The translations under genes and the position numbers were made by a program. This document shows positions 1-11,158 of a stretch of DNA of 64,000 bases, piece after piece (position 1 is the first letter of the stretch; each line of letters begins with the position of its first letter). The notes beneath the pieces were generated by a model. That model did not search any database, was not told the origin of the DNA, and worked only from the letters and a program-made list of their open reading frames with translations. The DNA comes from Schaalia canis (GTDB lineage Bacteria > Actinomycetota > Actinomycetes > Actinomycetales > Actinomycetaceae). The DNA lies in the NCBI RefSeq assembly GCF_003858455.1, contig NZ_RQZF01000003.1:248001-312000 (forward strand). Reading direction: 5' to 3'.

Positions 1-521
1 GGCTGAGGCAGGGTGACGATGAAGGGGGCAGCCTTCTTTTTCACGGTATCTGGAGCATTGGTCTCACAGATGAGGTAGGCGCCAACAGCCATACGAGTAA
101 GCATGGTTGCACCATTGGGCCCCGTTTCGGGGAAGGTCTTAGGCGTGCCGAAGGTCAGAGTAGCAATAGAGGGCCTGTTGCCGTCACAGGCGTTTGTTGG
201 CACCTGGAAGTTATGGAGCTTTTGCCAGCCTGCACTGGTTGTAAGGTTGACATTGCTGATGGGGTAGGCAGTGAAGGTGACGTTTGCAACGCCTGCTCCA
301 CCGATTGAGTTGGCGTTTGCGCCGTTGATCTGACCGGGAGCATTTTGAGTGCCGGATTCATGTTTGTGCAGAGTGATAGAACCGGTGCGATCGGTTTTGA
401 TATTGCCGAGGTCGCCTTCGGCGGCGTGCGCGCTGACGCCTGATACTACCGAGGTACCAATAAGAACGATGGCCGCGCCTAGTGCAACCATTCGCTGCCT
501 CATGTGCAGCCACTTATTCAT
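1..521 (-). CDS. fimbrial shaft pilin, partial (C-terminus beyond window)
   Basis: Surface pilin subunit of the Gram-positive sortase-assembled type. Only about 173 N-terminal residues are visible; the gene runs off the left edge. The ATG at 521 begins a signal peptide (MNKW, then a hydrophobic stretch ending near SAHAAEG). The mature start contains GSITLHKHESG, nearly identical to the same region of the pilin at 784-2490 (GSITLHKRESG) and similar to the one at 24976-26658. The visible end (GAYLICET followed by AAPFIVTLPQ) matches the end of the N-terminal domain of both paralogues, just before their pilin lysine motif. It lies downstream of the second pilin on the same strand, so it is a tandem paralogue. 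A sortase gene probably lies further left, which is inference. The pilin motif, E-box and LPxTG cannot be checked here. Confidence 0.85.
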   Translation of the reverse strand, partial: MNKWLHMRQRMVALGAAIVLIGTSVVSGVSAHAAEGDLGNIKTDRTGSITLHKHESGTQNAPGQINGANANSIGGAGVANVTFTAYPISNVNLTTSAGWQKLHNFQVPTNACDGNRPSIATLTFGTPKTFPETGPNGATMLTRMAVGAYLICETNAPDTVKKKAAPFIVTLPQ

Positions 522-695
522 GGACTTTGCCTTCTTGAGCTGCCCGCTGTTGGCACGGTGTGACGCGATGGGCACAGTGTGGCGCTAACGGCACGGTGTT
601 GCGCTGCGGGCTTAGTGTGATGGGGAAAGGATGACGGAGTCGAGAGATACCGCAGGATGCCTGCGGGCACTCCAAAGTTTCTTGAGTGAATGAGC

Positions 696-734
696 AGGGT
701 GCTCTGGGAGTCGCGTGGAGTCCCAGAGCACCCT
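696..734 (-). terminator. hairpin between tandem pilin genes
   Basis: A 14-bp perfect inverted repeat (arms 696-709 and 721-734, 11-nt loop) lies 50 bp downstream of the pilin stop at 784. There is no U-tract on the minus strand, so it may be a partial terminator or an mRNA-stabilising 3' structure that tunes read-through into the next pilin gene. Confidence 0.55.
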
Positions 735-783
735 TGCCGATTCAGCGTGTCGTCACAGGTGTGTGATGACACGACGTGTTCGT

Positions 784-2490
784 TCAGGCCTCAATGGCCT
801 CGCGGCGGCGGCGTACGAGCACTGCACCCACAGCCAGGAGCAGCAGCGAGGTGCCAACAACCGTTGCGATCACGGTGCCAGAAGCACCGGTAATGGGCAG
901 TTCGGGAACAGACACGGGGGTGTTGGGGAACTTCACGGTCACCTTTTTCATCAGGCCCGGCTCAACCTTGACGGCGACCTGGGCGGCAGTGTCCTTGGGC
1001 AGGATGTAACCGAGGGGTGCCTGGATTTCCTTGAGGATGTAGCAGCGGTACGCTTCCGTGGGAACGGGCTCCTCCGTTCCGGTGGCCTTACCGGATGAAA
1101 CGTAGAGGCCAGCGACGGTGACGATGCCCTGATTATCAGAGGTGAACTGAGACTCGCCGTTAACGGTGATCTTCTCGCTCTTCGTCGTGGAAATCGCGTT
1201 CGAACTGCAGGTATCGTCCTGAGTCTGGGCGTGGTAGACCTCAAAGATTGCACCCTCAAGGCCGGTTTCCTGACCATCCGTTGAATGCTTCTTCAGCTTT
1301 GCCTCACCCCAGGTGGTAACCACCTTGTTGGACGGGGGGATCGGAATTTCGCGATCGGGAGTGTTCGTGGGAGGGTTGCCCGGATCGGTAGGAGGGTTGT
1401 AGGGCGGGGTGTCGGGATTGTCGGGAGGGGTCGGCTTGCCTGTAATGATGGTGTCCATAATGACGTAACCGGTGTTGGGCAGCACACCACCTGTCCCAAG
1501 TCCATCGACCTTGGCGGTCAGGGTGACGATGACGTACTTGTTCGGGTTCTCACGAAGGAATGTGAGGCCATCCTTGTTGAAGGTCACAGAGAGCCAGTGC
1601 TTCGTATTATTCGTAGGCGTGGTGGAATCAACCTTGTCGTACTTGTTCGTGTCGATAGGGCTGGGGCTTCCACCCTGTGCATCATCGGAGAGCTGCACAC
1701 TCGTGATCTTGCCGTTGCTGTAGCCGGAACCAAGGGAGTCACCGATGACGAAGTACTTGAAGTACTCATCCTTAGCCGAGGGTCCGTTGTCTCCCTTAGA
1801 AAGCTGGGGAACCTTGGCAGTAATGGTGAAGGTCACCTGATCGTCGGTTTGGATACCGTACTTTTCAACAGGACGGACATCCTTCACTGCCGGGTGAAGC
1901 ACAGTGTTCTTCGGGTAGGCGTGAACGTTGTAGACCCAGCCCTTGATGTTGTCAAAGGTCGGAACCGAGACAACGAAGGGAGCAGCAGGCTTCACCACCG
2001 TTGAGGGACGGTCAGTTTCACAGATCAGGTACGCACCAATGGCGAGTCCATCAACCTTGGTATCACCAGAAGCATCCGTTTTCGAAGGGAATTTCACGCC
2101 ATCTTCAAGAGCGTGTCCGCCGATCGTCTTTGAGGTCTTTGCCGTATCGCAGCTATCAGCGGCGACCTTCAGTTTGCTCAACTTCTCCCAGTCGAGAGGC
2201 TTGGTGAGATCAAGACCGCTGATCTTGTAGTAGGTAAACTCAACATCCTTGACCGGGCGACCTGCTTCAGTCTTCTCAAAGACGGAACCAACGGTGCCGC
2301 CTTGCGAGCCGGATTCACGCTTGTGAAGGGTGATAGAGCCCGTCTGGGCCTTATTGATATTTCCGTACTCGGGACGGTGCTCTTGAGCATTGGCTACGCC
2401 CGCTGCGGTAATGACGCCAGTCAGTGCCAGCGCTGCAGCAATACCGGTAGCCATGATGCGGTGCCCCAGTGATTGGGGATGTGCACTCAT
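784..2490 (-). CDS. fimbrial shaft pilin, LPITG-anchored (FimP/FimA-like)
   Basis: 568-residue backbone pilin, expected to be polymerised by a class C sortase and then linked to the cell wall. Seen in the sequence: a signal peptide ending near VANAQ (about residue 36); a pilin motif YPKN with Lys about 194, the nucleophile that joins subunits; an E-box in the C-terminal domain (ILKEIQAPLGY, Glu about 488), needed for intramolecular isopeptide bonds in CnaB/SpaA-type domains; and an LPITG sorting signal (about 531-535), a hydrophobic segment and an RRRR tail. The proline-rich stretch about 365-395 separates two domains. The start has a good AAGGAA ribosome site. It follows the tip-adhesin gene by 171 bp on the same strand, giving the tip-then-shaft order known from Actinomyces type 1 and 2 fimbriae. 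Whether it corresponds to FimP or FimA cannot be decided here. Confidence 0.9.
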   Translation of the reverse strand: MSAHPQSLGHRIMATGIAAALALTGVITAAGVANAQEHRPEYGNINKAQTGSITLHKRESGSQGGTVGSVFEKTEAGRPVKDVEFTYYKISGLDLTKPLDWEKLSKLKVAADSCDTAKTSKTIGGHALEDGVKFPSKTDASGDTKVDGLAIGAYLICETDRPSTVVKPAAPFVVSVPTFDNIKGWVYNVHAYPKNTVLHPAVKDVRPVEKYGIQTDDQVTFTITAKVPQLSKGDNGPSAKDEYFKYFVIGDSLGSGYSNGKITSVQLSDDAQGGSPSPIDTNKYDKVDSTTPTNNTKHWLSVTFNKDGLTFLRENPNKYVIVTLTAKVDGLGTGGVLPNTGYVIMDTIITGKPTPPDNPDTPPYNPPTDPGNPPTNTPDREIPIPPSNKVVTTWGEAKLKKHSTDGQETGLEGAIFEVYHAQTQDDTCSSNAISTTKSEKITVNGESQFTSDNQGIVTVAGLYVSSGKATGTEEPVPTEAYRCYILKEIQAPLGYILPKDTAAQVAVKVEPGLMKKVTVKFPNTPVSVPELPITGASGTVIATVVGTSLLLLAVGAVLVRRRREAIEA

Positions 2491-2661
2491 GATTTTCCTT
2501 TCGCAACGTCACCTCGGGTTTTCGGGGTGACAGACATGTGTTGTGGGATGATGCCCCGCCCCTACAGAGCGGGAAGAATGTGTTGTTGCAGGGGTGTCCT
2601 CTTCTTGCTACGCATTCGAGAACGGTCCTTCAATGAGAAGGGAAAGGAATTACATTCGATT

Positions 2662-5523
2662 TTAACCCCTCTCTATCTTTTCCCCATAAAGGGATTGTGT
2701 AGCAAGACTGTTATTTCCTGCGGGATGCAACCGACGCATAGCGGCCGCACCAAAGGCAAGAGTCAGAATGCATGCGCCAGCCATGAGGAAACTGTCGGCT
2801 CCCATACCACCGGTGAGTGGCAGCAGGGGCAGGGTGACGGTCTCATTCGTGATTCGACCAAAGTTTGCCTGCAGGGCGTTTTCTCCAATTGTTTGCGTCC
2901 GCACTGCGGTGTCACGCCGATAACCCGGTGGGGCGGCAGTCTCTTCAAGACTAAGGTTTTGCCACTTCAATCCTTCCAGGCGGAATCGGCCCGGCTGCGG
3001 ATCACGATCGCCACCGTTTTGGCACGCACCCGCCTTGACACAGTCCTGCACGGCAATGACACCCTGCTGGCCTGTCGTGACCGACCATTCAGAGCCAGAC
3101 AAATACGTTCCCGAGGCGTCGGTCTTCTCCCATACGACAGAGCCCGGCAATTGCTTATTGGTGACAACGCATGTGAGTTTTTCACCCGGCTGCAGAGCAC
3201 GCACATTCAGACCGCTACCTGTTCCTGTGACAGGTTGACGCTTGTTGCTCGTGCATCGAATGGAGGCCGAATAGCTGGCAGGCCTGGCGGCCTCGGTAAT
3301 ACGGACGTCCTGCCGCGTGGCCGAATTCGGGAAGCTCACTGTCCAAAGCTCTGGCACCGTACCGGACGCGTTTGACACCTGGTGCTTGCCGAACCACGGA
3401 TCGTTGCGGTCTTTCAAGGGGGATAAGGTGCCGTGCAGATTGCTCTCCAGGTCAACGGCCAGAGTCCACCCTGAGGCGTCGGCCACCTTCGCACCAGCAG
3501 GATCGCGAACCTCTTTTTTCACTTCAATCTGCGCAACAAGCTTCTTATTGTCAATCCTCCCGAAGGAGAGCTGTTGCTTATCCGCCGTCAGTGTTTGAGT
3601 GAAAGTTTGTGTTGTCCCCTCGTAGCCCGTTGGCGGGGTAGTCTCTCCTAGCGTGTATTGACCGAGATAGAGGCCGTCGACCTTGAAGTATCCAGCGCGA
3701 GGGTCAATGTCGTTATCCCCTGCACGGCACTGACTGGCATTTGCTGCCACGCAATCTCGCACGGTTTGAGAACGCCCCGGGGCAAGCGGGCCGTCGAGAG
3801 TCCAGACTGAGCCCCCCAGGCGCACGTTCCGATCGTCGGCGTCCCCCTTTTCCCACACGAGGCTTCCATTTGCCGGAGTATTAGTGAAAGTACAGATCAC
3901 CTCAGCACTGGCAGTGTTCGGGATAGTGACACTGCCGCTTCGGCCTTCACCTGCGGCGATTGGGCCGGATTTGTCCTCACATCGCCACGTTGAGCGATAT
4001 GCGCTGGCGGCGGAGGGGCTATTGCCTGCCATATTCTCGCTAAAGGTATAGCGCGTACCGGTGCGGACTGGGAAGACACCGATCGTTTCTGCCTGCAACC
4101 CGTCACGGTTACCACTCGTCGTCACCGACGGAATCATCGTTTGAGTTCCACCTGCACCGTTCTTCATCAGATTCAAGACAAATTGATCGTTCGGTGCTCG
4201 CCGAGACTCGACATTCTTCCGCAGACGGATTGTTGCCGGGGAAGCACAAGAGGCAAGGTCACGGCTCTCACTCAAACCACTCTTGAAGACACCGAGATTC
4301 TCATAGTCAATGGGATCATGCCGGTTAACTGTTGTTGTATCTCCGAGGTAGAGGCGCCCGTATGCGTCAAAAGCAATTCCATTGACGCTGCCCTCCGTCC
4401 TGATAGGGGCGGTTGATGAAGCGGGTATATTGCCGCCATTAGCTCCCGCAAGTGCGTCTGCCGTGATTGAGTGAATACTCGTTTCTTTGTCGGATGAGCC
4501 ATAGAAGCTACTACCACTACGCACAACGAAGAGGTTACCCTCCTCATCGAAAGCCATATCACCATTGGCTGCACTGTTATAGGGTTCCCCTGCTGCAAGC
4601 TGCCTACCAGTATTGAAAGAACCTAAGTCCCGCGTAGTACGGCTACGAGGATCAAAACGATAGAGACGGAATCGAAGTTGTCGAACAGTGTTGACATCCC
4701 CCGGCGCATCGTAAGTACCGAAGTAGAACATTCCTGTGCTGAGCTGTACTGCACCTGCAATATAGGGAACATTGAGGCCACTTTGCGTACGCGAGGTTTG
4801 CCGGACCCAACGGTTAGCACCACGGTCGTATTTATAGATGGTATAGTCCCACTGGCCAAGTTGAGCATAGGGGTTATAAAAGTATTCGTAATGGCGAATT
4901 GCGTAGATATCTTCAGCGTTCGCCCCAATACCAAGGGCATTCACACTAGTTCGAAGATCACCTTCTTGCGGGTACGGGTAATCAGTTCTTGAGCGCCAAT
5001 CCTCGGAAGGAACTTGTGCAAACTCGCGGGTTCTGCCTGAGGAAAGTATTTCAACGAGAGCGCCATCCTGACGGATGGAGAATACCGAGCCGTTAAGACA
5101 ACTCGATGCAGTAAGCGCTGCCGCCCGGCGGAATCGCCCTCTGGGTTTTGGCGCAGGCGCCTCGGATTGAGGGGTGTTCACCGATTCGGCGGGAGCAGAT
5201 TTCTCAGCGCTCCCATTATCTACTTGAGTGCCATCACCAACGGCTGCCTCTTCCTTGAGAGTCACTTCAGGAGTCGAGGGGGCTTTCTGTGCTGTTAATG
5301 CGTCGTTTTCCTCTTCCAAAACACTAGAGGTTGACGACTGCGCCGCATCTACGTCACTCTGCCCCGATTCCGCCGCCTGGACCGAATCGGCGTAGGTCGG
5401 GACAGATACCACAAACAAGATGCTCGCAACAAAGGCAAGAACGCTGAACAGGACGACGGTGAGGGGCAGCAACCCCCCATTCCGAGCATTCATATGTCCC
5501 GCATTGCGGAGCATTTCGCGCAT
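2662..5523 (-). CDS. pilus tip adhesin-like surface protein, LPLTG-anchored
   Basis: Large wall-anchored protein (953 aa from the start chosen) encoded immediately upstream of a shaft pilin, the usual position of a fimbrial tip subunit. Visible parts: signal peptide with a long hydrophobic core ending near TYADS; a Glu/Ser/Ala-rich spacer to about residue 130; a 300-residue head with repeated aromatic blades (IYAIRHY, GMFYFG, GNLFVV, GRLYLG) resembling a beta-propeller, which is inference; then two or more SpaA/CnaB-like domains, each opening VWEK and closing with an E-box (GETTPPTGY, EETAAPPGY); and an LPLTG motif, hydrophobic helix and basic tail. The start at 5523 is preferred over 5538 because GAGGG lies 8 nt upstream of it. 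Cysteine-rich loops recur in the SpaA-like domains. The host ligand is unknown. Confidence 0.8.
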   Translation of the reverse strand: MREMLRNAGHMNARNGGLLPLTVVLFSVLAFVASILFVVSVPTYADSVQAAESGQSDVDAAQSSTSSVLEEENDALTAQKAPSTPEVTLKEEAAVGDGTQVDNGSAEKSAPAESVNTPQSEAPAPKPRGRFRRAAALTASSCLNGSVFSIRQDGALVEILSSGRTREFAQVPSEDWRSRTDYPYPQEGDLRTSVNALGIGANAEDIYAIRHYEYFYNPYAQLGQWDYTIYKYDRGANRWVRQTSRTQSGLNVPYIAGAVQLSTGMFYFGTYDAPGDVNTVRQLRFRLYRFDPRSRTTRDLGSFNTGRQLAAGEPYNSAANGDMAFDEEGNLFVVRSGSSFYGSSDKETSIHSITADALAGANGGNIPASSTAPIRTEGSVNGIAFDAYGRLYLGDTTTVNRHDPIDYENLGVFKSGLSESRDLASCASPATIRLRKNVESRRAPNDQFVLNLMKNGAGGTQTMIPSVTTSGNRDGLQAETIGVFPVRTGTRYTFSENMAGNSPSAASAYRSTWRCEDKSGPIAAGEGRSGSVTIPNTASAEVICTFTNTPANGSLVWEKGDADDRNVRLGGSVWTLDGPLAPGRSQTVRDCVAANASQCRAGDNDIDPRAGYFKVDGLYLGQYTLGETTPPTGYEGTTQTFTQTLTADKQQLSFGRIDNKKLVAQIEVKKEVRDPAGAKVADASGWTLAVDLESNLHGTLSPLKDRNDPWFGKHQVSNASGTVPELWTVSFPNSATRQDVRITEAARPASYSASIRCTSNKRQPVTGTGSGLNVRALQPGEKLTCVVTNKQLPGSVVWEKTDASGTYLSGSEWSVTTGQQGVIAVQDCVKAGACQNGGDRDPQPGRFRLEGLKWQNLSLEETAAPPGYRRDTAVRTQTIGENALQANFGRITNETVTLPLLPLTGGMGADSFLMAGACILTLAFGAAAMRRLHPAGNNSLATQSLYGEKIERG

Positions 5524-6110
5524 CTTGGTATCCCTCATTCAGCCTACAAATGACATTGTTCGGAGCGTCTGCCATTAATGGATCAGCACCAAATGCGGGT
5601 CACACTTGGGCAAACCTCGATACATCTATGTAGCCACAATTTGGGCACAATATAAAGCTAAATCGTGTAGATGAATACCACAGGCATAAAATTATTCTTT
5701 AAACACCTTTATTAACCCAGCATTTTCCCAGGTACGTCACCGTATTTTCACAGTTTCAGTAACGACTTACACCGCTTGTGGCAAAGTAGACACCAAGGCA
5801 TCTTATGTCCCAGGTCACCCCACAATAAGAAAACTTTATGTTTTCCTAATTGACATACCTGGCCCTTACCCCTCCCTCGGCAGGAGACGTCAACGGCAGC
5901 AACAAAGGGTACACACCCCTAAGGATTCACATCGCAGGCATCCCCACGCGCTTCAAACGCAATGAGGCACTACCTTCTCACGAGACAGCTCCTTGGCCTC
6001 ATAACGCGATACGACCATTACTTCGCGACACAAGCCAGCATCTCGCGGAATCACCCCCATTGGCACGGCTCCTTCGCCACCTTGAGTATGCAGGCAGCAG
6101 AATATATAAA
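5524..6110. other. intergenic region between fimbrial locus I and tuf
   Basis: No convincing gene. The part nearest the adhesin (about 5600-5860) is clearly more AT-rich than the surroundings and probably carries the promoter and regulatory sites of fimbrial locus I. I could not identify a strong -35/-10 pair. A small hairpin (GAAAAC/GTTTTC) lies at about 5829-5845. A long open frame on the plus strand across this region and tuf is an antisense shadow. Confidence 0.5.
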
Positions 6111-6143
6111 GGCCCGCCGTGGATGTTATATCCACGGCGGGCC
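6111..6143 (-). terminator. tuf / str operon terminator
   Basis: Perfect 13-bp stem (6111-6123 with 6131-6143, 7-nt loop) 63 bp beyond the tuf stop. On the minus strand it is followed by TTTATATATT. Typical Rho-independent terminator for the end of the str operon. Confidence 0.85.
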
Positions 6144-6206
6144 CTCAAGGGGCGAACCCCTCAGATCTGTTCCCTCACAACAGCTCTATGCTGCAGAGGG
6201 AGAGAA

Positions 6207-7397
<1,191 letters not shown>

Positions 7398-7508
7398 TTG
7401 GTGTCCTCCTGGACTCGGGTAGATCTTTCAAGCCTATGGCTAGGTGTACTTTAACACCTACAGGGCGTGAGATCCTACAGGGATTTTTAGTTGGTGTGGG
7501 GTGCCACA

Positions 7509-7556
7509 TTTTGGCCCGCCCGAGACAACCTCGAAAGATCGCTGAACGGGCCAAAA
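7509..7556 (-). terminator. hairpin between fusA and tuf
   Basis: Inverted repeat TTTTGGCCCG (7509-7518) with CGGGCCAAAA (7547-7556) enclosing a 28-nt loop, just after the fusA stop. No clear U-tract follows on the minus strand. It could be a partial terminator or a processing site, allowing tuf to be expressed at a different level from fusA. Confidence 0.45.
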
Positions 7557-7575
7557 CGTCACTCCCCTGTGGGAC

Positions 7576-9699
7576 TCACTCGCCCCGAGACTTTCCGATG
7601 ATCTCCTCGGCAACATTCCGGGGGACCTCGGCGTAGCTATCGAACTGCATCGAGTACACGGCGCGGCCCTGCGTCTTGGAACGCAGGTCGCCCACGTAGC
7701 CGAACATTTCCGACAGCGGGACGTGTGCGCGAACAACGCGCACACCGTGCTGCTCATCCATGGACTGGATGGCACCACGACGAGAGTTGAGGTCGCCGAT
7801 GACGTCGCCCATGTACTCTTCGGGCGTACGAACCTCGACGTCCATGATCGGCTCAAGCAGCACAGCAGAAGCCTTCTTAGCGGCTTCCTTCATTGCCATG
7901 GTGCCGGCGATCTTGAAGGCCATTTCGGAGGAGTCAACGTCGTGGTAGGCACCGTCAAGCAGGATGGCCTTCACGCCAACCATCGGGTAGCCAGCCAGAA
8001 CGCCGGTCTCCATTGCGGCCTGGATGCCATGGTCAACCGAAGGAATGTACTCACGAGGCACGCGACCACCGGTCACGCGATCTTCGAATTCGTAATCCTT
8101 CTCCGCGTCGGCTTCGATCGGCTCAAGAGCAATGATGACGCGGGCGAACTGACCCGAACCACCGGTCTGCTTCTTGTGCGTGTATTCGTGCTTCTCAACG
8201 GCCTTGCGGATGGTTTCGCGATAAGCAACCTGGGGCTTGCCAACGTTTGCCTCAACCTTGAACTCACGACGCATACGGTCGACGAGGATGTCGAGGTGAA
8301 GCTCGCCCATACCACCGATAACGGTCTGGCCGGTCTCGGGGTCGAGCTCAACCGAGAAGGTCGGGTCTTCTTCAGCAAGCTTCTGAATAGCGGTGCCCAG
8401 CTTCTCCTGGTCGGCCTTCGACTTGGGCTCGATGGCGACGTGGATAACGGGCTTGGGGAAGGTCATGGACTCGAGAACGATCTGTTTGTCCATGGCGCAC
8501 AGGGTGTCACCGGTGGTGGTGTCCTTCAGGCCGATCACAGCGTAGATGTGACCTGCGTGTGCGACGTCAACCGGGTTTTCCTTGTTGGAGTGCATCTGGA
8601 AGATCTTGCCGATGCGTTCCTTCTTACCCTTGGTGGAGTTAGCCACCTGAGCGCCAGCTTCGACCTTGCCCGAGTAAACGCGGATGAAGGTGAGCTTGCC
8701 GTAGAAGGGGTGCGCTGCAACCTTGAATGCAAGAGCGGAGAAAGGCTCATCCTCGGAGGCCTTACGGACCTCGGTGTTGCCTTCTTCCTCGTTGCCGGGC
8801 TTGAATCCTTCAACGGCAGGGATGTCGAGGGGCGAGGGCAGGAAGTCAACGACGGCGTCGAGCACGGGCTGCACGCCCATGTTCTTCAGAGCGGTGCCGC
8901 AGTATACGGGGAATGCGCGACCGGAAATGGTCAGAGCGCGCACGCCAGCCTTGATCTGCTCAACGGTGAGTTCACCGTTCTCCAGGTATGCCTCGGTGAG
9001 TTCGTCGGAGCCCTCAGCGGCGGCTTCCATGAGCATGTCGCGGTACTCTTCGGCCTTTTCCTGGAGTTCTTCCGGGATGGGGCCGCGAACAATGAGTGAA
9101 CCCATGGTGGGCTGACCCTTGTCGTCCTTAGCGGGGTAGCGCACGGATTCCATGGTCACGAGGTCAATGGAGCCCTCGTACTCGTTCTCAGCACCGATAG
9201 GCAGGTGCATGACGATGGGGGTAGCGTGGAGGCGATCCTTGATGGTCTGCACTGAGAAGTAGAAGTCGGCGCCCATCTTGTCCATCTTGTTGATGAAGCA
9301 GATACGGGGAACCTCGTACTTGTCGGCCTGACGCCACACGGTTTCGGACTGAGGCTCAACGCCTTCCTTACCGTCGAACACGGCAACGGCACCGTCGAGG
9401 ACGCGCAGGGAGCGCTCAACCTCAACGGTGAAGTCAACGTGGCCGGGGGTGTCGATAACGTTGATCTGGTTGCCATTCCAGAAGGAGGTCACAGCTGCGG
9501 ACGTGATGGTGATACCACGTTCCTTTTCCTGTTCCATCCAGTCGGTGGTCGAAGCGCCGTCGTGGGTTTCGCCCAGCTTGTAGTTGATGCCCGTGTAGAA
9601 CAGGATGCGTTCAGTCACGGTGGTCTTGCCAGCATCGATGTGTGCCATGATGCCGATGTTGCGGACCTTATTGAGGTCGGTCAGCACGTCAAGTGCCAC
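7576..9699 (-). CDS. fusA: elongation factor G
   Basis: 707-residue translocation GTPase, full length. The G domain starts [18 protein letters not shown] with P-loop AHIDAGKT, then DTPGHVDF and NKMDK. Domain II, III ([10 protein letters not shown]), IV and V follow in normal order, ending in [13 protein letters not shown] start. Lies 81 bp after rpsG; that gap holds a perfect 10-bp hairpin (GAACGACGAG / CTCGTCGTTC, about 9742-9773) without a U-tract, which might be a processing or regulatory structure. Third gene of the str operon. No fusidic-acid-type change was looked for in detail. Confidence 0.98.
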   Translation of the reverse strand: MALDVLTDLNKVRNIGIMAHIDAGKTTVTERILFYTGINYKLGETHDGASTTDWMEQEKERGITITSAAVTSFWNGNQINVIDTPGHVDFTVEVERSLRVLDGAVAVFDGKEGVEPQSETVWRQADKYEVPRICFINKMDKMGADFYFSVQTIKDRLHATPIVMHLPIGAENEYEGSIDLVTMESVRYPAKDDKGQPTMGSLIVRGPIPEELQEKAEEYRDMLMEAAAEGSDELTEAYLENGELTVEQIKAGVRALTISGRAFPVYCGTALKNMGVQPVLDAVVDFLPSPLDIPAVEGFKPGNEEEGNTEVRKASEDEPFSALAFKVAAHPFYGKLTFIRVYSGKVEAGAQVANSTKGKKERIGKIFQMHSNKENPVDVAHAGHIYAVIGLKDTTTGDTLCAMDKQIVLESMTFPKPVIHVAIEPKSKADQEKLGTAIQKLAEEDPTFSVELDPETGQTVIGGMGELHLDILVDRMRREFKVEANVGKPQVAYRETIRKAVEKHEYTHKKQTGGSGQFARVIIALEPIEADAEKDYEFEDRVTGGRVPREYIPSVDHGIQAAMETGVLAGYPMVGVKAILLDGAYHDVDSSEMAFKIAGTMAMKEAAKKASAVLLEPIMDVEVRTPEEYMGDVIGDLNSRRGAIQSMDEQHGVRVVRAHVPLSEMFGYVGDLRSKTQGRAVYSMQFDSYAEVPRNVAEEIIGKSRGE

Positions 9700-9780
9700 T
9701 GAAATGTCCTTCGCTCGAAGTTTCGTGAGTGGCTGGTGGGTGAACGACGAGAGCCCGGGGGCCCTCGTCGTTCAAGGAAA

Positions 9781-10251
9781 TCACCAGCGGTAGTGAGCGA
9801 ACGCGCGGTTCGACTCGGCCATCTTGTGCATGTCCTCGCGGCGCTTCACAGCGGCACCAAGACCGTTGGAAGCGTCGAGGATTTCGTTCGCCAGACGCTC
9901 GGTCATGGTCTTCTCGCGACGCTGGCGCGAGAAGTCAACGAGCCAACGCAGGGCGAGGGTGGTCGCGCGGGAGGCGCGGACCTCAACCGGCACCTGGTAG
10001 GTGGCGCCACCAACGCGGCGGGAACGCACCTCAAGGGCGGGACGGATGTTGTCCAGAGCGCGCTTGAGCACGGTTACGGGATCCTGGTCAGTGCGCTCAC
10101 GCACGGATTCCAGAGCCGAGTACACAATGCGTTCAGCAACAGTCTTCTTACCGTCGAGGAGCACGCGGTTCACGAGCTGGGTGACGACCTTGGAACCGTA
10201 TACGGGATCGTCAACGAGGGGACGCTTAGGAGCGGGGCCCTTACGAGGCAT
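9781..10251 (-). CDS. rpsG: 30S ribosomal protein S7
   Basis: 156-residue primary 16S rRNA-binding protein that nucleates the 30S head. It starts [12 protein letters not shown] and ends FAHYRW, the normal actinobacterial form and length. Its ATG overlaps the rpsL stop in the sequence TAATG, so translation of the two genes is probably coupled. In enterobacteria S7 represses the str operon; no evidence for or against that can be read here. Confidence 0.98.
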   Translation of the reverse strand: MPRKGPAPKRPLVDDPVYGSKVVTQLVNRVLLDGKKTVAERIVYSALESVRERTDQDPVTVLKRALDNIRPALEVRSRRVGGATYQVPVEVRASRATTLALRWLVDFSRQRREKTMTERLANEILDASNGLGAAVKRREDMHKMAESNRAFAHYRW

Positions 10252-10625
10252 TACTTCTTCTCCTTCTTAGCGCCGTAACGGGAACGAGCCTGCTGACGGC
10301 CGCGGACACCCTGGGTGTCGAGCGAGCCGCGGATGATGCGGTAACGCACACCGGGGAGGTCCTTCACACGACCGCCACGGACGAGCACGATCGAGTGCTC
10401 CTGCAGGTTGTGGCCTTCACCGGGGATGTAAGCGGTGACTTCGATGCCAGAGGAGAGGCGAACACGAGCGACCTTACGGAGGGCCGAGTTCGGCTTCTTA
10501 GGGGTGGTGGTGTACACGCGGGTGCACACGCCGCGACGCTGGGGAGAGCCCTTCAGCGCAGGGGTCTTGACCTTGCTGCGCTTGGAGCTGCGTCCCTTGC
10601 GAACGAGCTGCTGAATAGTAGGCAC
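10251..10625 (-). CDS. rpsL: 30S ribosomal protein S12
   Basis: 124-residue decoding-site protein. It starts at GTG (10625) with GGAG just upstream and reads [12 protein letters not shown]. The streptomycin-relevant loops [11 protein letters not shown] and GGRVKDLPG have the wild-type residues (Lys at the position equivalent to 43 and Lys in VKDLPG), so no streptomycin-resistance substitution is visible. First gene of the str operon. Its leader of about 270 nt contains a terminator-like hairpin (10678-10705) downstream of a good promoter (10903-10932). Confidence 0.98.
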   Translation of the reverse strand: MPTIQQLVRKGRSSKRSKVKTPALKGSPQRRGVCTRVYTTTPKKPNSALRKVARVRLSSGIEVTAYIPGEGHNLQEHSIVLVRGGRVKDLPGVRYRIIRGSLDTQGVRGRQQARSRYGAKKEKK

Positions 10626-10677
10626 TGGTACTCCAGTCTTTTCCGTTGGTGGTCTTCTTCGGCCTGAGCATGAAAAA

Positions 10678-10705
10678 AGACCCTGATGTCAGTCAGCCAG
10701 GGTCT
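10678..10705 (-). terminator. terminator-like hairpin in the rpsL leader (putative attenuator)
   Basis: On the minus strand an 8-bp perfect stem (AGACCCTG/CAGGGTCT, 12-nt loop) is directly followed by six T, then the rpsL ribosome site and start about 50 nt later. The promoter lies upstream of it (10903-10932), so transcripts of the str operon must pass through this element. Confidence 0.65.
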
Positions 10706-10902
10706 GTCGTTTTCCCCTTTTTTGACGCACGGGTGTCCGTCAGGGGCCGACGCGCCATGATAACCACACTGGAAAAGAGCCATGCGGGTCAGAGAATGAC
10801 GCCCGGAGCTCCAACGGAGGGAGCCCGCAGTCAGCACCACCACACGAAAGCGAGTGGTGCGACTAAAGAGGAATCCGGGCAGAGCCCTAGATACCGCGTA
10901 AC

Positions 10903-10932
10903 AGTCTACGTGGAGCGCAGAAGGCTCGTCAA
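10903..10932 (-). promoter_or_regulatory. promoter of the rpsL-rpsG-fusA-tuf operon
   Basis: On the minus strand, -35 TTGACG (10927-10932) and -10 TAGACT (10903-10908) are separated by 18 bp, a close match to the primary sigma-factor consensus. The predicted start is near 10896, giving a leader of about 270 nt. In the rest of the 10626-11158 gap I see a small hairpin around 10838-10862 and the repeat at 11030-11102, and no gene. Confidence 0.65.
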
Positions 10933-11029
10933 TGCAAAGGCTTGCTTACAGGGCGTATCCTCCGCCACACTTGCTCATGTCCGACGCTCCCCCGTCCGCA
11001 CCTCTCCTTCCTCATTCCCTCACTTCCCC

Positions 11030-11102
11030 GTCGAAACCTTACTTTGCGCACGAAAATGGAGGTCCGGGACTTATAGTTTCGTGCACAACACGAGATTTCG
11101 AC
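11030..11102. repeat. family-1 palindromic repeat, left copy
   Basis: 73 bp: arms 11030-11055 and 11077-11102 (26 nt each, 20 of 26 complementary by my count) around a 21-nt centre. It begins GTCGAAACCTTACTTTG. It lies 56 bp beyond the stop of the DUF559-like gene at 11159. Aligned against the right copy (12287-12359), about 60/73 bases match in inverted orientation and 55/73 in direct orientation, because the asymmetric centre is also inverted. Immediately outside is GTGGTGGGCGG (11107-11117), a sequence that also follows the right copy (12368-12378). Confidence 0.85.
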
Positions 11103-11158
11103 GAGGGTGGTGGGCGGCACGAGCACTCACAGCACGCCGACCTCGCAAAGCACCTCCC

